From UBA1756 sp045132235 (GTDB lineage Bacteria; Bacteroidota; Bacteroidia; Bacteroidales; WCHB1-69): 5,163 bases of DNA. This document shows, piece after piece, positions 1 to 4,796 of this stretch. Each line of letters starts with the position of its first letter. Positions within the stretch are counted from its first letter, which is position 1. The DNA lies in NCBI GenBank assembly GCA_045132235.1, contig JBGURX010000023.1, positions 1 through 5,163 on the forward strand, read 5' to 3'. The notes beneath the pieces were generated by a model, which saw only the letters and a program-made list of their open reading frames with translations, did no database searches and was not told the origin of the DNA. The translations under genes and the position numbers were made by a program.

Positions 1-146
1 GCTTCCGCTGGCGAGATGAACGCCTTGAAGTCGGGATCTACGGGTTCGTTGAACACGGCGGAGGGCAGGACAGGCGTGTCCATCCACTGCTCGGAGAGTG
101 GCTGTTGCATTGAGATCTGTGAGGCTGCCCTGATGTATGTGTCCAT
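1..146 (-). CDS. Ketosynthase-like (chain-length-factor type) protein, N-terminal fragment
   Basis: Only the first 48 codons are visible; the gene continues past the left edge. The ATG at 146 follows the stop of the upstream ketosynthase gene (151-149) after 2 nt, so the two are almost certainly co-transcribed and translationally coupled. A second in-frame ATG lies at 110, but the tight spacing favours 146. The N-terminus reads MDTYIRAASQIS, then QQPLSEQWM, then DPDFKAFISP. I recognise this from Bacteroidetes aryl-polyene/flexirubin loci, where proteins with this opening are annotated as beta-ketoacyl synthase-like or chain length factor. It lacks the usual V-x-ITG-x-G opening of a FabF-type synthase. 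The expected role is as a second ketosynthase or CLF partner in cytoplasmic polyene chain elongation. The active-site region is outside the window, so whether it is catalytic cannot be judged. Confidence 0.72.
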   Translation of the reverse strand, partial: MDTYIRAASQISMQQPLSEQWMDTPVLPSAVFNEPVDPDFKAFISPAE

Positions 147-148
147 GG

Positions 149-1348
149 TTAATTGATTTTGGAAAAGATGCAGGAAGAGTCGTTGCCGCCGAAGCCAAAG
201 GAGTTGCAAAGCACATGTTGCAGCTTGATGCCGGTGAGGGTTTGGGTGACGGGGGTGAAATTATGGCAGTCGATTTTCTCGGAGAAGTTGAGGTTGGCGG
301 GCACGAAGTTGCGGGTGAGGGCGAGAATGGAGATGACGCTCTCGATGCCGCCGGCTGCACTCGTGGGGTGGCCGGTATAGGCTTTGGTGGAGGAGACAAG
401 GGGCACTTTGTCGCCGAAGACGCGCATCATGGCCTTGCCTTCGCTTTCGTCGTTGTTGGGGGTGCCGGTGCCGTGGGCATTGATGTAGTCGATGTCGGTG
501 GGCTTGAGGCCGGCGCTCTGCAGTGCTTTCGACATGGCGAGGAAGGCACCTTCGCCTTCCGGCGACGAGGCGGTCTGGTGGTAGGCATCGCACTGGTTGG
601 CGTAGCCCGACAGTTTGCAGATAGGCTGCACGCCCCTTTGGGCGGCGTGCTCGCGGGTTTCCATCACCACGTATGCCGCGCCCTCGCCGAGGTTGAGTCC
701 GTGGCGGTTCTTGTCGAAGGGCTTGCAGGGTTCCGAGTCGAGGATCATCAGCGTGTTGAAGCCGTCGAGATGGAACTTGCTGAGACATTCGGTGCCGCCG
801 GCAATCACAAGGTCGGTGCGGCCGCAGCGCAGCAGGTCGGCGCCGAAGATGATGGCGTTGGCCGCCGACGAGCAGGCCGTGGAGATGGTGGTCTGCATGG
901 TGATACGCCCCGGGTACTCCTGAGCGATCATGTCGGTACAGGCGCCGCAGTCGTGCAGGGCGATGTACTCGTTGCGGAGGTCGTTGGTGAGGAAGTCCTT
1001 GTAGAACTGCTCGCTTTTCTCCATGCCGCCGACGGTGGTGCCGGAAAGGAAGGCGACACGCTGGTCGTCGTTCTCTTTCAGACGGGCCATCTCCACGGTT
1101 TCCCGCAAGGCCACCCGTCCCAGCAAGGAGGTGCGGGTGATGGAAAAGCCGGGTGCAATACCCAGCATCCTCCGCAGGTCGTCGTCGCTGAACGGCACTT
1201 CGGCGACCGGAATCTCCGTGTGCACCGTGTTCAGATAGCGCATCCTGCCCACCCCCGACTCCGAGCGCACCAGCCGGTCGGCCGTCGTCTCGATGCCGCA
1301 GCCAAGGGCCGAGATGACCCCCATGCCTGTGATGACAATGTCACTCAC
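149..1348 (-). CDS. Beta-ketoacyl-ACP synthase (FabF/KAS II-like), aryl polyene type
   Basis: Complete thiolase-fold ketosynthase of about 399 aa, close to the usual 400-415 aa of FabF. It would condense malonyl-ACP with the growing acyl chain on the neighbouring ACP. All landmarks are present, numbered from the GTG at 1348: N-terminal DIVITGMGVISALG; nucleophile Cys159 in ISTACSSAANA; His292 in INAHGTGTPNND; Lys322 and His327 in STKAYTGHPTSAAGG; C-terminal NSFGFGGNDSS. The Cys-His-His triad is intact, so an active enzyme is expected. There is no ATG start. Candidates are TTG at 1354 and GTG at 1348; I prefer GTG because it gives the family-like MSDIVITGMG opening, though neither has a clear ribosome binding site. 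It lies 10 nt after the ACP stop and 2 nt before the next ketosynthase-like gene, in one operon. It could be mistaken for primary fatty-acid FabF; the context argues for specialised polyene synthesis. Confidence 0.93.
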   Translation of the reverse strand: MSDIVITGMGVISALGCGIETTADRLVRSESGVGRMRYLNTVHTEIPVAEVPFSDDDLRRMLGIAPGFSITRTSLLGRVALRETVEMARLKENDDQRVAFLSGTTVGGMEKSEQFYKDFLTNDLRNEYIALHDCGACTDMIAQEYPGRITMQTTISTACSSAANAIIFGADLLRCGRTDLVIAGGTECLSKFHLDGFNTLMILDSEPCKPFDKNRHGLNLGEGAAYVVMETREHAAQRGVQPICKLSGYANQCDAYHQTASSPEGEGAFLAMSKALQSAGLKPTDIDYINAHGTGTPNNDESEGKAMMRVFGDKVPLVSSTKAYTGHPTSAAGGIESVISILALTRNFVPANLNFSEKIDCHNFTPVTQTLTGIKLQHVLCNSFGFGGNDSSCIFSKIN

Positions 1349-1358
1349 TGTCAACCAA

Positions 1359-1616
1359 TTATTTCGTTCTGTGTTCTTTGATATATTCCGCCATCACGCG
1401 CACCGACTTGAAAATCTCCTTGCCTTGGTCGGCGCTCTGCAGCTTGATACCGTAGTTCTTCTCCATCAGCACAATCAACTCCAATGCATCGATGGAATCC
1501 AGGCCCAGACCTTCCCCGAAAAGAGGAGCATTTTCGTCAATGTCCTCGGGTTTCATGTCTTCCAAGTTGAGAACTTCGATGATTTCTTTCTTCAATTCTT
1601 CAATTAATTGTTCCAT
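1359..1616 (-). CDS. Acyl carrier protein of the polyene cluster
   Basis: An 85-aa acidic four-helix acyl carrier protein. The phosphopantetheine attachment serine is Ser41 in GLGLDSIDALELIVLME; the DSI motif replaces the DSL common in primary AcpP and is frequent in ACPs of aryl polyene/flexirubin clusters. The upstream acidic segment EDIDENAPLFGEGL and the C-terminal helix (about 64-82) complete the domain. The ATG at 1616 is preceded by an AT-rich leader without a Shine-Dalgarno site, normal for Bacteroidetes. It is the first gene of the block, under a near-consensus promoter at 1703-1672, and is followed directly by its probable partner ketosynthase. It would carry the growing polyene chain as a thioester. 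Identity as an ACP is firm; assignment to polyene rather than general fatty acid synthesis rests on context. Confidence 0.93.
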   Translation of the reverse strand: MEQLIEELKKEIIEVLNLEDMKPEDIDENAPLFGEGLGLDSIDALELIVLMEKNYGIKLQSADQGKEIFKSVRVMAEYIKEHRTK

Positions 1617-1671
1617 AAATATTTATACTTCAATAAGTTATATAATTAACAAAATTCTTGATATTAAACGG

Positions 1672-1703
1672 CAAAATTAAACAATTTTCATTTACTTACC
1701 AAA
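1672..1703 (-). promoter_or_regulatory. Bacteroidetes-type promoter for the ACP-ketosynthase operon
   Basis: Read on the minus strand, TTTG (1703-1700) is followed after 20 bp by TAATTTTG (1679-1672). This fits the Bacteroides sigma-ABfr consensus TTTG-N19-21-TAnnTTTG. Transcription would start near 1665, leaving a leader of about 50 nt before the ACP start codon. It shows that the left polyene block has its own promoter and does not depend on read-through from the right block. Confidence 0.7.
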
Positions 1704-1731
1704 TTTATTTCATTGAAAAAAATCGTGTGAA

Positions 1732-1764
1732 TTGCTGTATGCTTGAAATAATTACGTAATTTTG
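1732..1764 (+). promoter_or_regulatory. Bacteroidetes-type promoter for mscL
   Basis: TTG (1732-1734) is followed after 22 bp by TAATTTTG (1757-1764), a full match to the TAnnTTTG -7 element. A start near 1771 gives a leader of about 20 nt before the ATG at 1792. The -7 element lies over the TTG codon of the longest reading frame, which supports the ATG at 1792 as the true start. It is back to back with the ACP operon promoter, the two -33 elements being 28 bp apart. Confidence 0.65.
1750..1761. promoter_or_regulatory. 12-bp perfect palindrome overlapping the mscL -7 box
   Basis: AATTACGTAATT is a perfect palindrome whose right half overlaps the TAATTTTG element of mscL. A dimeric regulator bound here would occlude the promoter. 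In such AT-rich sequence chance is a real alternative, and no second copy was seen in the window. Confidence 0.25.
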
Positions 1765-1791
1765 CAAACTGAAACCAAAACCAATTACAAT

Positions 1792-2232
1792 ATGAGCAAA
1801 TTTGGAAAAGAATTTAAGGAATTTGCCTTGAAGGGCAATGTCATGGACATGGCTGTCGGTGTCATCATTGGTGGCGCTTTCGGCAAGATCATCAGTTCTT
1901 TAGTGGACGACATCATCATGCCGCTGGTAGGCCGACTGGTGGGCAATGTGGACTTCACCAACTTGTACGTCGCACTTTCCGGACAGGGGTCAGATCTTCC
2001 TTTGGCCCAGGCCAAGGAAGCCGGTGCAGTTTTTGCCTACGGTCAGTTCATCCAGAATGTGATCGACTTCCTCATCATTGCGTTCTGTATCTTCTTGATG
2101 ATCAAGGGTATCAACACGCTGAAACGCAGAACGGAGAAGCCTGCTGAGCCGGCTCCCGTCGCAGAACCCGAACCGACCAAAGAGGAACTGCTTCTTACCG
2201 AGATTCGCGACCTGCTGAAGGATAAGCAGTAA
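1792..2232 (+). CDS. mscL: Large-conductance mechanosensitive channel MscL
   Basis: A 146-aa inner-membrane channel that opens under membrane tension to release solutes during hypo-osmotic shock; it acts as a homopentamer. The sequence shows the hallmark N-terminal amphipathic helix (FGKEFKEFALKGN, about 4-16) and the pore-lining TM1 (DMAVGVIIGGAFGKIISSLV, about 19-38, running on through DDIIMPLVG). A periplasmic loop (about 50-82) follows, then TM2 (FIQNVIDFLIIAFCIFLMIKG, about 86-106), a Pro/Glu-rich linker (117-129) and a C-terminal helix (131-144) matching the cytoplasmic bundle. It is slightly longer than E. coli MscL (136 aa). The start at ATG 1792 fits both the family N-terminus and the promoter; a longer frame from TTG 1762 would include promoter sequence. 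It is a single-gene unit with its own promoter and terminator, functionally unrelated to the flanking polyene genes. Confidence 0.97.
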   Translation: MSKFGKEFKEFALKGNVMDMAVGVIIGGAFGKIISSLVDDIIMPLVGRLVGNVDFTNLYVALSGQGSDLPLAQAKEAGAVFAYGQFIQNVIDFLIIAFCIFLMIKGINTLKRRTEKPAEPAPVAEPEPTKEELLLTEIRDLLKDKQ

Positions 2233-2258
2233 GCGATTGATTTTTCGGAATCCAACGT

Positions 2259-2290
2259 AGAGACGCGATGAATCGCGTCTCTTTTTGTTT
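2259..2290 (+). terminator. Rho-independent terminator of mscL
   Basis: A 10-bp perfect stem AGAGACGCGA (2259-2268) / TCGCGTCTCT (2273-2282) with loop TGAA is followed by T5-G-T3, 26 nt after the mscL stop. The opposite strand lacks a T-tract after the stem, so it acts in one direction only. The stem resembles the GAGACGCG-type palindromes scattered through many Bacteroidetes genomes (recalled, not searched). Confidence 0.88.
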
Positions 2291-2387
2291 TCCACCGTCT
2301 ATCCACCCGCCCGTTCTTCCGCGGCAAACCCACATGCAGGTACTATCTTTCTGCCGGCGTGCCGCGGTGGGTGGGGTGCAGAGAAGG

Positions 2388-2404
2388 TTGTCCTTTCAGG
2401 ACAA
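2388..2404. repeat. Internal hairpin 1 of the inverted-repeat element
   Basis: TTGTCCT (2388-2394) and AGGACAA (2398-2404) form a 7-bp perfect stem with a 3-nt loop. Confidence 0.5.
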
Positions 2405-2502
2405 AGGGCAGGTGCGGGAGAGCGAGCGTAGGGTAAAGCTCCTCGCCAAGGGCTTCATTACACAATGTAGCTGGATGGAGTCGGTGTCGTCGCGAGGTGC
2501 GC

Positions 2503-2519
2503 ATGTCCCGGAGGGACAT
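2503..2519. repeat. Internal hairpin 2 (TGTCCC/GGGACA) of the element
   Basis: ATGTCCC (2503-2509) and GGGACAT (2513-2519) form a 7-bp perfect stem around GGA. It is directly followed by CATCTTAGTAACCCC. Short TGTCCC-GGGACA hairpins followed by a conserved TTAGTAACCCC-like tail are a style I associate with Bacteroidetes REP-type repeats moved by RayT transposases; this is recalled, not tested. Confidence 0.55.
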
Positions 2520-2529
2520 CATCTTAGTA

Positions 2530-2569
2530 ACCCCAGATAAGGCCGCGTGAAGCGGCTGCAGTCTGGGGT
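2530..2569. repeat. Internal hairpin 3, two-tiered stem
   Basis: Outer stem ACCCCAGA (2530-2537) / TCTGGGGT (2562-2569), 8 bp, encloses an inner stem GCCGC (2542-2546) / GCGGC (2552-2556) with loop GTGAA. The nested arrangement points to selection for folding rather than coding. Confidence 0.55.
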
Positions 2570-2576
2570 GGGCGGT

Positions 2577-2599
2577 GTGCCGCGTGCATCCCGCGGCAC
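2577..2599. repeat. Internal hairpin 4, overlapping the right arm
   Basis: GTGCCGCG (2577-2584) and CGCGGCAC (2592-2599) form an 8-bp GC-rich stem. The right half is also part of the long terminal arm, so local folding competes with pairing of the two arms. Confidence 0.5.
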
Positions 2600-2672
2600 G
2601 CTGGCAGGAAGATAGTACCTGACGGGAACTATGCCGCGGAAGAACGGGAAGGGTGATAGAATATGAGCCCCG

Positions 2673-3245
2673 TTAGAACCGCACCGTCAATCCTGCACCG
2701 GCATAACCTGTGCCAATGGTGGGCTGCCAGTTCATGGAAACAGACTTCTTCTGCCCTTGTACATAATAGTAGTAGCTTTGCTGCAACGGAATCCCCATGC
2801 ATCCCAGCAAAACAGCCCCTGCCACCATCATTCCTCCACCTATACTCATGCAAACAATACCAGGGACTTCATTGCTCACCCACAAAACATAGGAATTAGA
2901 ATAGACATTGTTAATAAAATAGGCTTCTTCCAAAAGCAGGAACAACGGAATGCCAACAGGTGCTGCCAGCACAAATCCGGTAGTGAGTAATGCCACCCCG
3001 CTCCATTTCATCGCATTATAACTTTGATACTTTTTGTAAGCAAGGCTTCCCATCTCGAGAAATGCCCCCTTTTCAATGCGCAGTTTCTGTTTGTACTCAC
3101 GGAAAGATATCGGTTCGTCAGAAGAAGAAGTGTCCTGCTGGACAGTCTCACCCAAATTCCTGAAGGAGTAATCATCTACCTGCTTTTGCGCAAACGAAAA
3201 TTCTGCCAATAAAGTGAGCAGTGCAACGAAGAATAATTTTTTCAT
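2673..3245 (-). CDS. Secreted/envelope protein of unknown function, 190 aa
   Basis: I do not recognise a named family. Residues 1-19 form a clear signal peptide (MKKLFFVALL core, cleavage likely after SFA before Gln20) without a lipobox cysteine, so export by Sec is expected. A polar Ser/Asp-rich stretch (20-60) follows, then two hydrophobic segments (about 82-106 and 127-152), the second Gly/Met-rich, then SYYYYVQGQ. The last 20 residues alternate polar and hydrophobic and end in LTVRF, like the terminal aromatic beta strand of outer-membrane proteins. It could be a small outer-membrane or inner-membrane-anchored envelope protein. The start is ATG 3245 with an A-rich leader and no Shine-Dalgarno site. 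It is a single-gene unit, convergent with mscL and divergent from the LytTR gene. A functional link to either neighbour is not shown. Confidence 0.82.
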   Translation of the reverse strand: MKKLFFVALLTLLAEFSFAQKQVDDYSFRNLGETVQQDTSSSDEPISFREYKQKLRIEKGAFLEMGSLAYKKYQSYNAMKWSGVALLTTGFVLAAPVGIPLFLLLEEAYFINNVYSNSYVLWVSNEVPGIVCMSIGGGMMVAGAVLLGCMGIPLQQSYYYYVQGQKKSVSMNWQPTIGTGYAGAGLTVRF

Positions 3246-3325
3246 GATTTTGATATTTAATAAAACATAAGAAAATAACTGATTACGGCTTTACAAAAAG
3301 AGAATTATCACCTCCGATATCGCCA

Positions 3326-3333
3326 CAAAAGTA
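3326..3333 (-). promoter_or_regulatory. Possible -7 element for the 190-aa envelope gene
   Basis: The minus strand reads TACTTTTG at 3333-3326, a full match to TAnnTTTG, and would give a leader of about 75 nt. No convincing TTTG or TTG -33 element lies at the expected distance, so support is partial. Confidence 0.35.
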
Positions 3334-3431
3334 GCCGATTTTCAGTTTATTGGAATGCCCTGCTGCATAAAAACCCGAAAATATGTCACGAAAGAGCTTT
3401 TTTTCGTCACGGCTAATTGTTGGCAAAATGC

Positions 3432-3439
3432 TATTTTTG
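3432..3439 (+). promoter_or_regulatory. Possible -7 element for the LytTR gene
   Basis: TATTTTTG matches TAnnTTTG and sits 15 nt before the ATG at 3455, implying a very short leader. TTG at 3417-3419 is only 12 bp upstream, too close for a standard -33 element. If real, it excludes the upstream in-frame starts at 3383 and 3428. Confidence 0.35.
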
Positions 3440-3454
3440 CAAAAAATATTCAAT

Positions 3455-4072
3455 ATGGGAAATGTCGTGTTCGAAACGGTTGTCAGCAGCCTGTTCAAGA
3501 TTGTTTGTCTGGGCTTCATCATTGTGTTTATATGCGGATCGCTCTACTATACCGGCGTCGGCATCTACCGGCTTTTCAAAGGACGCACCAAACGGGAACT
3601 GCTGGAGGAAAACGCCAGCTTGCTGAAGGAAAACCAACAGCTGAAGGAGCGGAACAGCGAACTGGAAAGTCGGCTGCAACACTGGCAGAACGAGGTGATG
3701 CTGAATGAGCGCAAGCAGAAAGAGAATGCCGCCCAGTCGCAACTCATCAATGCGGGCTCGCTGAAGGTGCGCAGCAACCATATCTCTTATATCGTGTCGC
3801 AATCGTTCGAACAGGTCACCAGCGGCAGCTCCCGCATCAAGGTCATCCATTACACCGACACCGTTGACACCGACTCGGTGTATGCCACCTTCGACTCCAT
3901 TCTGGAACAGCTGGGCGGGAATTTCATGCTCATCAACAAAAACCAGATTGTCAATTTGCTGGAGATTGACAAGATACAAGGCAATGAGCTGTATCTCAAG
4001 GGTTACCGCGAAGCCTTCCTCGTATCGGACATCCGGCGCGAGGAGTTCGACCTGCGGATTTCGAGACTGTAA
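3455..4072 (+). CDS. Membrane-anchored coiled-coil LytTR-type DNA-binding protein
   Basis: A 205-aa protein in three parts. Residues about 13-40 are a single transmembrane segment (VCLGFIIVFICGSLYYTGVG), followed by basic RLFKGRTKR, which suggests a cytoplasmic C-terminus. Residues about 45-95 form a Leu/Glu/Lys-rich coiled coil, likely for dimerisation. Residues about 104-201 resemble a LytTR DNA-binding domain: LKVRSNHISYIV, then the helix DSILEQLGGNFMLINKNQIVNLLEIDKI, then NELYLKGYREAFLVSD. In typical LytTR proteins the RVHRS-x-IVN segment carries a His and an Arg; here it is LINKNQIVN, so the fit is recognisable but divergent. There is no receiver or sensor domain, so input may come through the membrane or a partner. 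The ATG at 3455 was chosen because the frame upstream (from 3383) covers a likely promoter. It converges on the 211-aa polyene gene. Its targets are unknown; regulating the flanking polyene genes is a guess from position. Confidence 0.82.
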   Translation: MGNVVFETVVSSLFKIVCLGFIIVFICGSLYYTGVGIYRLFKGRTKRELLEENASLLKENQQLKERNSELESRLQHWQNEVMLNERKQKENAAQSQLINAGSLKVRSNHISYIVSQSFEQVTSGSSRIKVIHYTDTVDTDSVYATFDSILEQLGGNFMLINKNQIVNLLEIDKIQGNELYLKGYREAFLVSDIRREEFDLRISRL

Positions 4073-4103
4073 CCGTCTCTGTATTGCACAAAAAAACATA
4101 CTT

Positions 4104-4136
4104 TTTTATGCAGTACGATGTATTTATTGCATAAAA
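4104..4136. terminator. Weak AT-rich hairpin between convergent genes, possible two-way terminator
   Basis: TTTTATGCA (4104-4112) and TGCATAAAA (4128-4136) form a 9-bp stem with a 15-nt loop, between the stop of the LytTR gene (4072) and that of the opposing 211-aa gene (4152). T-rich runs occur on both strands within the stem. The low GC content makes it a weak terminator at best. Confidence 0.35.
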
Positions 4137-4151
4137 TCTGGATTTTTAAAG

Positions 4152-4787
4152 TTACTTCTGCTGGTAAATTTCCTGCAGCAGCTCCCCGGTGGCCACGGGC
4201 AGCGCAGGGTCGTCGGAAAGCGTGACCGCGAAAAGCAGCACGTCGCAAACGCCCTCGTCGAAATCCACCCAGCCGGTCAGCACGTGGCGGGCGGGAGTGA
4301 TCCGCAGCACGTCTTCGGCCGCCCCGATGACACGGGCCGCATTGAACTTCTCCTCCACATAGAAAGAACTCTCCCCCTTGATCTTGTGGCGGATGGCTAT
4401 CTCGCCCGTCACGATATTGGCCAAAGTATAGACAAACACGGCAGGACTCGGAAAGTAGTTGTCGGCCTCTTGGATGGTGGCCTGGTAGGTGCGGTCGTCG
4501 TCGAGCGAGCCAGCCGAGTTGAAACACACCACCGCCCAGTCGTCCTTCGGCTCCTCAGGGACGAGCTGCAGGTTGCGCATCACCAGTTCAGTAGCCAAGA
4601 AACCCGACTTGCAGAGCGGGTCCATCTTGAAAAACTTGGGGTGGTCGCAGCCTAAATGTTTATATATTTCTGATAGCCAGTGTTTCGCATCACCTTCTTG
4701 GTTTTCCAATATCAGGTTGCCATTGCTCACCACTTGCTGGTTGGTGATGCGGGCATACGACATGAGTCTGAGTTGTTTTTCTTCCAT
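4152..4787 (-). CDS. N-terminal-only ketosynthase-like protein (ApeC-type truncated CLF)
   Basis: A 211-aa protein matching only the N-terminal half of a ketosynthase (beta-ketoacyl synthase N-terminal-like, Ketoacyl-synt_2 type). Visible landmarks are FKMDPLCKSGFLATELVM (53-70), equivalent to the R-x-S family helix; WAVVCFNSAGSLDDD (84-98), the core strand and loop; and FPSPAVFVYTLANIVTGEIAI (112-132) followed by IKGESSFY. Where an active synthase has the nucleophile (TACSS), this one reads FYVEEKFNAA, with no cysteine, so it should be inactive as a condensing enzyme. In proteobacterial aryl polyene systems a short CLF (ApeC) pairs with the ketosynthase ApeO. The adjacent ketosynthase gene, ending 7 nt upstream, makes the same pairing likely here. 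ATG 4787 is chosen because a purine-rich site overlaps the previous stop. Short length is normal for this type rather than a truncation artefact. Confidence 0.78.
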   Translation of the reverse strand: MEEKQLRLMSYARITNQQVVSNGNLILENQEGDAKHWLSEIYKHLGCDHPKFFKMDPLCKSGFLATELVMRNLQLVPEEPKDDWAVVCFNSAGSLDDDRTYQATIQEADNYFPSPAVFVYTLANIVTGEIAIRHKIKGESSFYVEEKFNAARVIGAAEDVLRITPARHVLTGWVDFDEGVCDVLLFAVTLSDDPALPVATGELLQEIYQQK

Positions 4788-4790
4788 CTT

Positions 4791-4796
4791 CTCCCT
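4791..4796 (-). promoter_or_regulatory. Purine-rich ribosome binding site overlapping the upstream stop codon
   Basis: The minus strand reads AGGGAG at 4796-4791, 3 nt before the ATG at 4787 and overlapping the TAG stop (4797-4795) of the upstream ketosynthase gene. Shine-Dalgarno sites are uncommon in Bacteroidetes, so this one suggests translational coupling and equal output of KS and its partner. The spacing is a little short. Confidence 0.4.

Larger units (their letters stand above)
2310..2648. repeat. Non-coding element with long terminal inverted repeats (MITE/REP-like)
   Basis: Two 58-bp arms (2310-2367 and 2591-2648) are inverted copies. The outer 17 bp, CCCGTTCTTCCGCGGCA, matches perfectly. 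A 10-bp divergent spacer of equal length follows in both arms, then a 31-bp inner block (CAGGTACTATCTT ... GCGTGCCGCGG) with 29 matches. A weaker match extends outward to about 2299 and 2659. The 223-bp centre is GC-rich and contains several further hairpins but no convincing gene. The whole gene-free stretch 2233-2672 is this element plus the mscL terminator. It lies between convergent mscL and the 190-aa gene, the usual place for REP/MITE-type repeats. No transposase and no clear target-site duplication were seen. It could instead be a remnant of a larger element or a structured RNA. Confidence 0.75.

Noticed and set aside
137..1381. 414-aa open frame on the plus strand, antisense to the complete ketosynthase
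   Set aside because: The minus-strand frame encodes an unmistakable ketosynthase with all catalytic motifs. The antisense product is Gly/Ala/His/Val-rich with no recognisable domain and arises from the GC-rich codon pattern.
1762..1791. Upstream TTG start adding 10 residues to MscL
   Set aside because: The codon lies inside the promoter -7 element, and MscL proteins begin at the MSKFGKEFKEF position.
2268..2540. 90-aa open frame on the plus strand within the inverted-repeat element
   Set aside because: It starts inside the mscL terminator loop, crosses the repeat arm and several hairpins, and its translation has no recognisable features.
2299..2660. Complete insertion sequence or transposase remnant
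   Set aside because: No frame between the arms resembles any transposase, and no direct target duplication was found flanking them; only a repeat element is supported.
3383..3454. Upstream ATG starts (3383, 3428) adding up to 24 residues to the LytTR protein
   Set aside because: This stretch contains a likely -7 element and AT-rich leader sequence. The ATG at 3455 directly precedes a sensible amphipathic and TM region. Not fully excluded.
3431..4099. 222-aa open frame on the minus strand, antisense to the LytTR gene
   Set aside because: Low-complexity Leu/Gln/Asp-rich translation without a domain. The plus strand shows an ordered TM, coiled coil and LytTR-like layout.
3864..4655. 263-aa open frame on the plus strand across the 3' ends of the LytTR and 211-aa genes
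   Set aside because: It runs out of frame through the LytTR coding end and then antisense to the KS-like gene. The composition is that of a shadow frame.
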